Shown here one piece after another: positions 60,720-64,000 of a stretch of DNA of 64,000 bases. The notes under the pieces were generated by a model, which was not told the DNA's origin, made no database searches, and saw only the letters and a list, made by a program, of their open reading frames with translations. The DNA lies in the NCBI GenBank assembly GCA_016875735.1, contig VGOW01000001.1, positions 145,992 to 209,991 on the forward strand, in the 5' to 3' direction. Position 1 is the first letter of the stretch. Every line of letters begins with the position of its first letter. The position numbers and the translations under genes are program-made. This DNA comes from Chloroflexota bacterium (GTDB lineage Bacteria; Chloroflexota; Anaerolineae; Anaerolineales; VGOW01).

Positions 60720-61094
60720 TTAATCGGTGGTGCTCACTCTCAACCCCTGCACGTACACGTTGACCTCGCTCACCGAAAGGCCGGTCGTCTTTTCCACACT
60801 GAAGCGCACGGTGTTGGCGACCGAGTGCGCCACCGACGTGATGCGCGTGCCGTATTCGACGATGACGTGCAAATCGATGGCCACTGCGTCGCTGCCGATG
60901 TGAACGTCGATGCCCCGATGGGGATCGCCGGTGAGCATCGTGGCAATGCCATCCACCGCGTTCTTGGCCGCCATGCCCACGACGCCATACGAGCGGGTGG
61001 CGGCGTAAGCGGCAATGCTCGCCACTGCCTGCGGCGAAATCTCGATCTTGCCATCGGTTTGCGATGCGGGAACAACTTCTTTGTGATCGGTCAT
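60720..61094 (-). CDS. Asp23/Gls24 family envelope stress protein
   Basis: A 124-residue Asp23 protein; ATG at 61094 is chosen, the longer frame being non-homologous. Blocks are GKIEISPQAVASIAAYAATR, SYGVVGMAA, GIDVHIGSDAVAIDLHVIVE, YGTRITSVAHSVANTVRFSV and SEVNVYVQGLRV. Such proteins are cytoplasmic or membrane-associated and linked to envelope stress. They are almost always encoded beside fakA, as here. It is transcribed divergently from rpmB across a 96-base gap. Confidence 0.93.
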   Translation of the reverse strand: MTDHKEVVPASQTDGKIEISPQAVASIAAYAATRSYGVVGMAAKNAVDGIATMLTGDPHRGIDVHIGSDAVAIDLHVIVEYGTRITSVAHSVANTVRFSVEKTTGLSVSEVNVYVQGLRVSTTD

Positions 61095-61122
61095 AGACTG
61101 AAACCCCGAAGTATGGTAATAT
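61094..61122 (+). promoter_or_regulatory. Putative rpmB promoter
   Basis: TAGACT (61094-61099), 17 bases, then TAATAT (61117-61122) on the plus strand. The -35 overlaps the asp23 start codon region, so expression of the two genes may be linked. A CGGGCGC/GCGCCCG hairpin (about 61139-61163) lies in the predicted leader before the ribosome site. Confidence 0.4.
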
Positions 61123-61190
61123 CTCGTCTGCGAGACCAACCGGGCGCGAGCAAAACAGGCGCCCGTTATTTGTGAAAGGAACGAACTCAG

Positions 61191-61373
61191 ATGGCTAAGT
61201 GCAGTAATTGTGGCAAGGCAGTGGTCTTCGGGCGCGCGGTGTCGCACTCGAAACGCGCCACCAACCGCCCCTTCCACCCTAACCTTCAGCGGGTGACGGT
61301 GATGCAAAACGGCAAGCCGGTGAAAACCACGTGGTGCGCCAAATGCATCAAGTCGCTTGGCAAAGTGCGCTAA
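61191..61373 (+). CDS. rpmB: 50S ribosomal protein L28
   Basis: A 60-residue L28. MAKCSNCGKAVVFGRAVSHS includes Cys4-x2-Cys7, and the end has TWCAKCIKSL, giving the four-cysteine zinc-binding form. SKRATNRPFHPNLQRV is the family core. GAAAGGAA lies about 10 bases before the ATG. It is monocistronic, between the divergent asp23 gene and a strong terminator. Confidence 0.97.
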   Translation: MAKCSNCGKAVVFGRAVSHSKRATNRPFHPNLQRVTVMQNGKPVKTTWCAKCIKSLGKVR

Positions 61374-61391
61374 CCCTGTCCTCGCTCAACG

Positions 61392-61415
61392 AACCGGCGG
61401 CCCCGCCGGTTTTTT
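61392..61415 (+). terminator. Rho-independent terminator of rpmB
   Basis: AACCGGCGG (61392-61400) pairs with CCGCCGGTT (61403-61411), followed by TTTTTT. It lies 19 bases after the rpmB stop. Confidence 0.93.
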
Positions 61416-61528
61416 GTTTAACCCTCGCGCCGATCATACCTGCCCGACTCGTAAAACGCAAGGGAGTATCGCCCTCATTATTTGGTAAACTTGTCAACAC
61501 ACTCCACACGGCAAAGGATACCCCGCAC

Positions 61529-61951
61529 ATGGCTATTCGCAACTCATCGGCAAAATGGGAAGGCAACCTCAACGACGGCAGTGGAACGATGCGGCTGGGA
61601 AGCGGCGCCTACGAAGGCCCTTTCACCTTCGCCTCCCGCTTCGCCGACGGCCCCGGCACCAACCCCGAAGAGCTCATCGGCGCGGCCCACGCCGGATGCT
61701 TTTCCATGTTCCTTTCCGCCCTCCTCTCCAAAGGCGGCTTCCCGCCCAAAGCCATTCGCACCACCGCCACGGTCCATCTCGGCGACGGCCCGACCATCAC
61801 CCTCATTGAGTTGAACACCGAAGGCGACGTGCCCGGCTGTGACGAAAAGACTTTCCTCGAACAGGCCGACAACGCCAAGAAAGGCTGCCCCGTCTCGAAG
61901 GCGCTGGCCGCTGTTGAGATCAAACTGAGCGCCAAACTCATCGCCGCGTAA
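61529..61951 (+). CDS. osmC: OsmC-type peroxiredoxin
   Basis: A 140-residue OsmC/Ohr-family thiol peroxidase that reduces organic hydroperoxides. ATG at 61529 follows AAAGGATA. The two catalytic cysteines are Cys57 (GAAHAGCFSMFLSALL) and Cys120 (KKGCPVSKAL). NPEELIGAAHA is the family signature and the length and N-terminus (SSAKWEGNLNDGSGTM) match OsmC rather than Ohr. No OhrR-type regulator is nearby. It is a single-gene unit, ending just before repeat copy B. Confidence 0.95.
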   Translation: MAIRNSSAKWEGNLNDGSGTMRLGSGAYEGPFTFASRFADGPGTNPEELIGAAHAGCFSMFLSALLSKGGFPPKAIRTTATVHLGDGPTITLIELNTEGDVPGCDEKTFLEQADNAKKGCPVSKALAAVEIKLSAKLIAA

Positions 61952-61978
61952 TTTCTCCCAAGTGCCGGTCCGTAAACC

Positions 61979-62052
61979 CGTTGGGGCAGGACTTGCCCCT
62001 GCCCATTGCAGGCGACCGCAACCCCGCCAGAGGCGGGGCAGGTGATCGTCCC
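61979..62052. repeat. 72-bp multi-hairpin dispersed repeat, copy B
   Basis: Inverted copy of 12553-12627. It begins GTTGGGGCAGGACTTGCCCC and includes a CCGCCAGAGGCGG dyad before CAGGTGATCGTCCC. It lies between osmC and the truncated yceI/regulator junction, so it adjoins a rearranged site. Confidence 0.88.
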
Positions 62053-62063
62053 CTACGTTTGCC

Positions 62064-62156
62064 GTGCTCACTGTTTCCCTTTTGGGGACGCCGACTCTCA
62101 CCCTCGACCGGCGTCCCCTCTCCGTTAACCGCCGCAAGAGCCGCGCCCTGCTCTAT
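62064..62156 (+). pseudogene. 5' remnant of a BTAD/SARP-type transcriptional regulator
   Basis: From GTG 62064 the frame reads LTVSLLGTPTLTLDRRPLSV then NRRKSRALLY, which is the start of the N-terminal DNA-binding domain of BTAD/SARP-type activators (LLG..TLD..PL...RKSRALLYYLA). After about 31 codons the similarity stops and the sequence becomes yceI in another frame. Only the first 31 codons survive, so it cannot work as a regulator. Confidence 0.6.
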
Positions 62157-62577
62157 TGTCAACGTGGAGATCGACGCCGCCAGCATCAACACCCGCGAGC
62201 CTCAGCGCGACGGCCACCTCAAATCGCCCGACTTCCTCAACGCCGCCGAATATCCCGCCCTGACCTTCAAGAGCAAGCGCGTTCAGAAATTGGACGAGGC
62301 GCACGGTCGAATCGTCGGCGACCTCACCATTCGCGGCACGACCCGCGAGGTGGCGTTGGAGGTCGAATACAACGGTCAGGCCAAAAGCCCGTGGGGGTCC
62401 ACCAGCGCCGGGTTCACCGCCTCTACCAAAATCAATCGCAAGGATTGGGACTTGAACTGGAACGTGGCCCTCGAAACCAGCGGTTGGCTGGTGGGCGATG
62501 AAGTGAGCATCAGCATCGAGCTCGAAATCATCAAGCAGGCCGAAGCCGCGCCCGAAGCGATTGCCGTCGCCGCGTAG
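62157..62577 (+). pseudogene. 5'-truncated YceI-family lipid-binding protein
   Basis: The codons from 62158 give VNVEIDAASINTREPQRDGH, SPDFLNAAEYPALTFKSKRV, GDLTIRGTTREVALEVEYNG and INRKDWDLNWNVALETSGW, a typical YceI C-terminal three-quarters. The normal first 45 or so residues, which begin with a W-x-ID-x-HS-type strand and include the H(M/I)...GxF motif, are missing. Instead the open frame runs back through a regulator remnant and a repeat to ATG 61981 (198 residues). The lipocalin-like barrel, which binds a polyisoprenoid, would lack strands, so function is doubtful. Confidence 0.75.
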
Positions 62578-62598
62578 CCCCAAGGATTGAGTTGATAG

Positions 62599-62687
62599 CA
62601 ACCACGGATTGCGCGGATTTCACCGACGGGGTGAAGCATTTCCGTGCAATCCGTGAAATCTGTGGTTCCTGTCATCCGCGTTCCCCT
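62599..62687. repeat. AACCACGGATT / AATCCGTGAAATCTGTGGTT dyad
   Basis: CAACCACGGATTGCGCGGAT and TTCAC on the left face GTGCAATCCGTGAAATCTGT and GGTT on the right. It occupies the gap between yceI and the convergent TPR-like gene, and its end overlaps the stop of that gene (62672). It could end transcription from both sides. Confidence 0.85.
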
Positions 62688-63202
62688 CTGCCCCGCATCT
62701 CCATCGCCCGCCTCACCATTTCCTCCGCCGACATTCCCCGCATCTGCCTCATCATCCATTCCAACTCGGCCCGCTCATCGGGCGGCACGTTCAACTGACT
62801 CAGAATCTGCGTCACCTCATCCGGCCCGGTGGTCAGCGTAGGCCGGGCCTGCGGCGTGCGCGAATAGAACTGCGCGCGCTGGGCGGGAGTCATGGCCGCC
62901 AGCCGCCGCGCCGACTCTAACGCCTCCCGATCCGAGTCGGCGTCCGGCAGAGTCATTCTTTCGTCCAGCGCCACCACTTCTTCCAGCAATCGAATCGCGT
63001 CGTCCCATCGTTCCATGCCGGTGTAATAATCGGCGAGGTTGAACAGCAACGCGCTCAGCGTCACGAAGTCGTCGGCGCTTTGCGCCACTGCGCGGGCATG
63101 CGCCACCACGCGCTCCTGCGTTTCCGCCGCCGCCGCAAAATCTCCGCGCCCGGCCGCCGCCCGCGCCGAGTCAATCGCAAGGTTGAGTTGAGGGGTGAGC
63201 AT
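62672..63202 (-). CDS. TPR-like protein of unknown function
   Basis: A 176-residue soluble protein. The first 85 residues hold two TPR-like helical pairs (AIDSARAAAGRGDFAAAAET, TLSALLFNLADYYTGMERWD and DAIRLLEEVVALDE). The second half is a helical, methionine/arginine-rich region ending in EMVRRAMEMRGRGERG. No catalytic motif is visible. It starts about 160 bases from the formylglycine-enzyme-like gene, across two large hairpins, so co-transcription is uncertain. Confidence 0.75.
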   Translation of the reverse strand: MLTPQLNLAIDSARAAAGRGDFAAAAETQERVVAHARAVAQSADDFVTLSALLFNLADYYTGMERWDDAIRLLEEVVALDERMTLPDADSDREALESARRLAAMTPAQRAQFYSRTPQARPTLTTGPDEVTQILSQLNVPPDERAELEWMMRQMRGMSAEEMVRRAMEMRGRGERG

Positions 63203-63225
63203 GTTTTCAGATCCTCATTCGTTTA

Positions 63226-63334
63226 CTCCCACCCCAGCCCTCCCCCATTTGCAAAACCACAAATGGGGGAGGGAGAATGTGCGCTCTCCCCTCCCCAAAA
63301 GCGGTGTTCTTTTGGGGAGGGGCCGGGGGTGGGG
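63226..63334. repeat. Double-hairpin element with C-rich/G-rich ends
   Basis: First hairpin: CCCTCCCCCATTT (63238-63250) with 63261-63273. Second hairpin: CCCCTCCCCAAAAG (63288-63301) pairs perfectly with 63309-63322. The ends are mirrored: CCACCCCAGCCC on the left and GGGGCCGGGGGTGGGG on the right. It is the most complete member of the family seen at 13605-13641 and 35162-35202. Confidence 0.9.
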
Positions 63335-63361
63335 TCAGATCAGCTCAAACATTACGAAAGG

Positions 63362-64000
63362 TTAGTGGGAGCAACGAAAGCCGTCGTGGTTGAGCCCGAG
63401 GTCGGGGGTGTTCCTGTCGCGAATCGAAGCGCGAACGACCTGCGCATCCTCGTCCCAGGAGCCGCCACGCAGTACGCGAGCATCCCCCGATGTTGGCCCC
63501 GGCGGATTCGCGGAAGGCGAGTTGTTGTAGTAATTTTCGCCGTACCAATCATTCACCCACTCCCACACGTTGCCAGCCATATCCAATGCGCCATAAGGCG
63601 ATGCGCCATCAGGGTACGTTCCCACCGGCGCAGTGAATTGATAGCCGTCGTCCACTGTTTTGTCCGCCCAATCCACCTTCAAGTTGCTGTCGGCAAAGTT
63701 CAGCAAGTTGCCCGCCACGTTGCCATTGCCCCACGGATACTTGCGTCCATCATCACCCCGCGCCGCCTTCTCCCATTCGGCCTCGGTTGGCAAGCGGCGG
63801 CCGGCCCATTCGCAATACGCGCTCGCGTCATTCCACGAAACATTGATCACCGGATGGTTCTCCAATCCGCCCAAGTTCGAGTCTGGCCCGCGCGGGTGCG
63901 CCCAATCTGCGCCATTCGTCTGTTCCCAACTTGCCGATGACGGATTGAACACGTAAGACCAGCCCGCTTTCTCGGCGTCGGTTTCATAGCCGGTGGCCTC
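63362..64000 (-). CDS. Formylglycine-generating-enzyme-family (SUMF1-like) protein, C-terminal part
   Basis: The frame is open to the window edge, giving about 212 C-terminal residues of a SUMF1/FGE-sulfatase domain: [89 protein letters not shown] and DGFRCSH at the end. True FGE oxidises a cysteine in sulfatases to formylglycine; many bacterial relatives serve instead as sugar- or ligand-binding modules or effector domains of larger proteins. The start and any fused domain (kinase, TIR or other) lie outside the window. Confidence 0.9.
   Translation of the reverse strand, partial: EATGYETDAEKAGWSYVFNPSSASWEQTNGADWAHPRGPDSNLGGLENHPVINVSWNDASAYCEWAGRRLPTEAEWEKAARGDDGRKYPWGNGNVAGNLLNFADSNLKVDWADKTVDDGYQFTAPVGTYPDGASPYGALDMAGNVWEWVNDWYGENYYNNSPSANPPGPTSGDARVLRGGSWDEDAQVVRASIRDRNTPDLGLNHDGFRCSH

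Overview
This is a GC-rich chromosomal window that reads like a Chloroflexota genome, probably Anaerolineae-like. The evidence is a Tad pilus operon without an outer-membrane secretin, a DegS/NarL-type two-component pair with an HDGPAQ H-box, a RecG with a long Pro-rich N-terminal extension, and a Firmicutes-like block of rpmB, asp23, fakA, degV, recG and coaD. The taxonomy is inference, since there is no rRNA gene here. I saw no tRNA or rRNA gene, CRISPR array, transposase or phage gene.

Layout. 1-2.8 kb (+): the tail of one PhnE-type ABC permease, a second PhnE with a large extracytoplasmic insert, a WaaE-like glycosyltransferase and an HNH nuclease, closed by a bidirectional terminator. 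2.8-12.5 kb (-): ribosome hibernation factor, ComF, then tadC, tadB, cpaF, cpaE and cpaB, the flp pilin with its own promoter and terminator, and a histidine kinase/response regulator pair. 12.6-28.4 kb (-): ten consecutive, mostly overlapping genes for polytopic membrane proteins resembling GT-C glycosyltransferases. Two of them are broken. A related gene is transcribed divergently from a near-consensus promoter at 28.3 kb. 30-47.5 kb (-): a surface-polysaccharide locus with a methyltransferase, GT4 enzymes, two O-antigen-ligase/TPR proteins, a WecG/TagA transferase, a GDP-mannose 3,5-epimerase homologue, two FkbM methyltransferases, a capsule-type protein, a flippase, WecB and a polyprenyl-phosphate sugar transferase. 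Its 40-45 kb core is visibly richer in A+T. 47.5-61.1 kb (-): housekeeping genes (rlmN, a TPR protein, a NagD-like HAD, clpP, tig, a coiled-coil protein, coaD, recG, two degV genes, fakA, asp23). 61.2-64 kb: rpmB, an OsmC peroxidase, a truncated yceI joined to the start of a BTAD-type regulator, a TPR-like protein and the end of a formylglycine-enzyme-family protein.

How it works together. WecB, the sugar transferase, WecG/TagA, the GT4 enzymes, the flippase and the ligases form a plausible lipid-linked polymer pathway. The GT-C proteins would use polyprenyl-phosphate sugars on the outer face of the membrane. The Tad genes would build a Flp pilus, possibly under control of the adjacent two-component pair.

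The most unusual feature is the number of short dyad or tandem repeats of several families. They sit at gene junctions and are also translated in frame inside genes. One pair brackets a methyltransferase gene as inverted arms, and one 72-bp element occurs in two inverted copies 49 kb apart.
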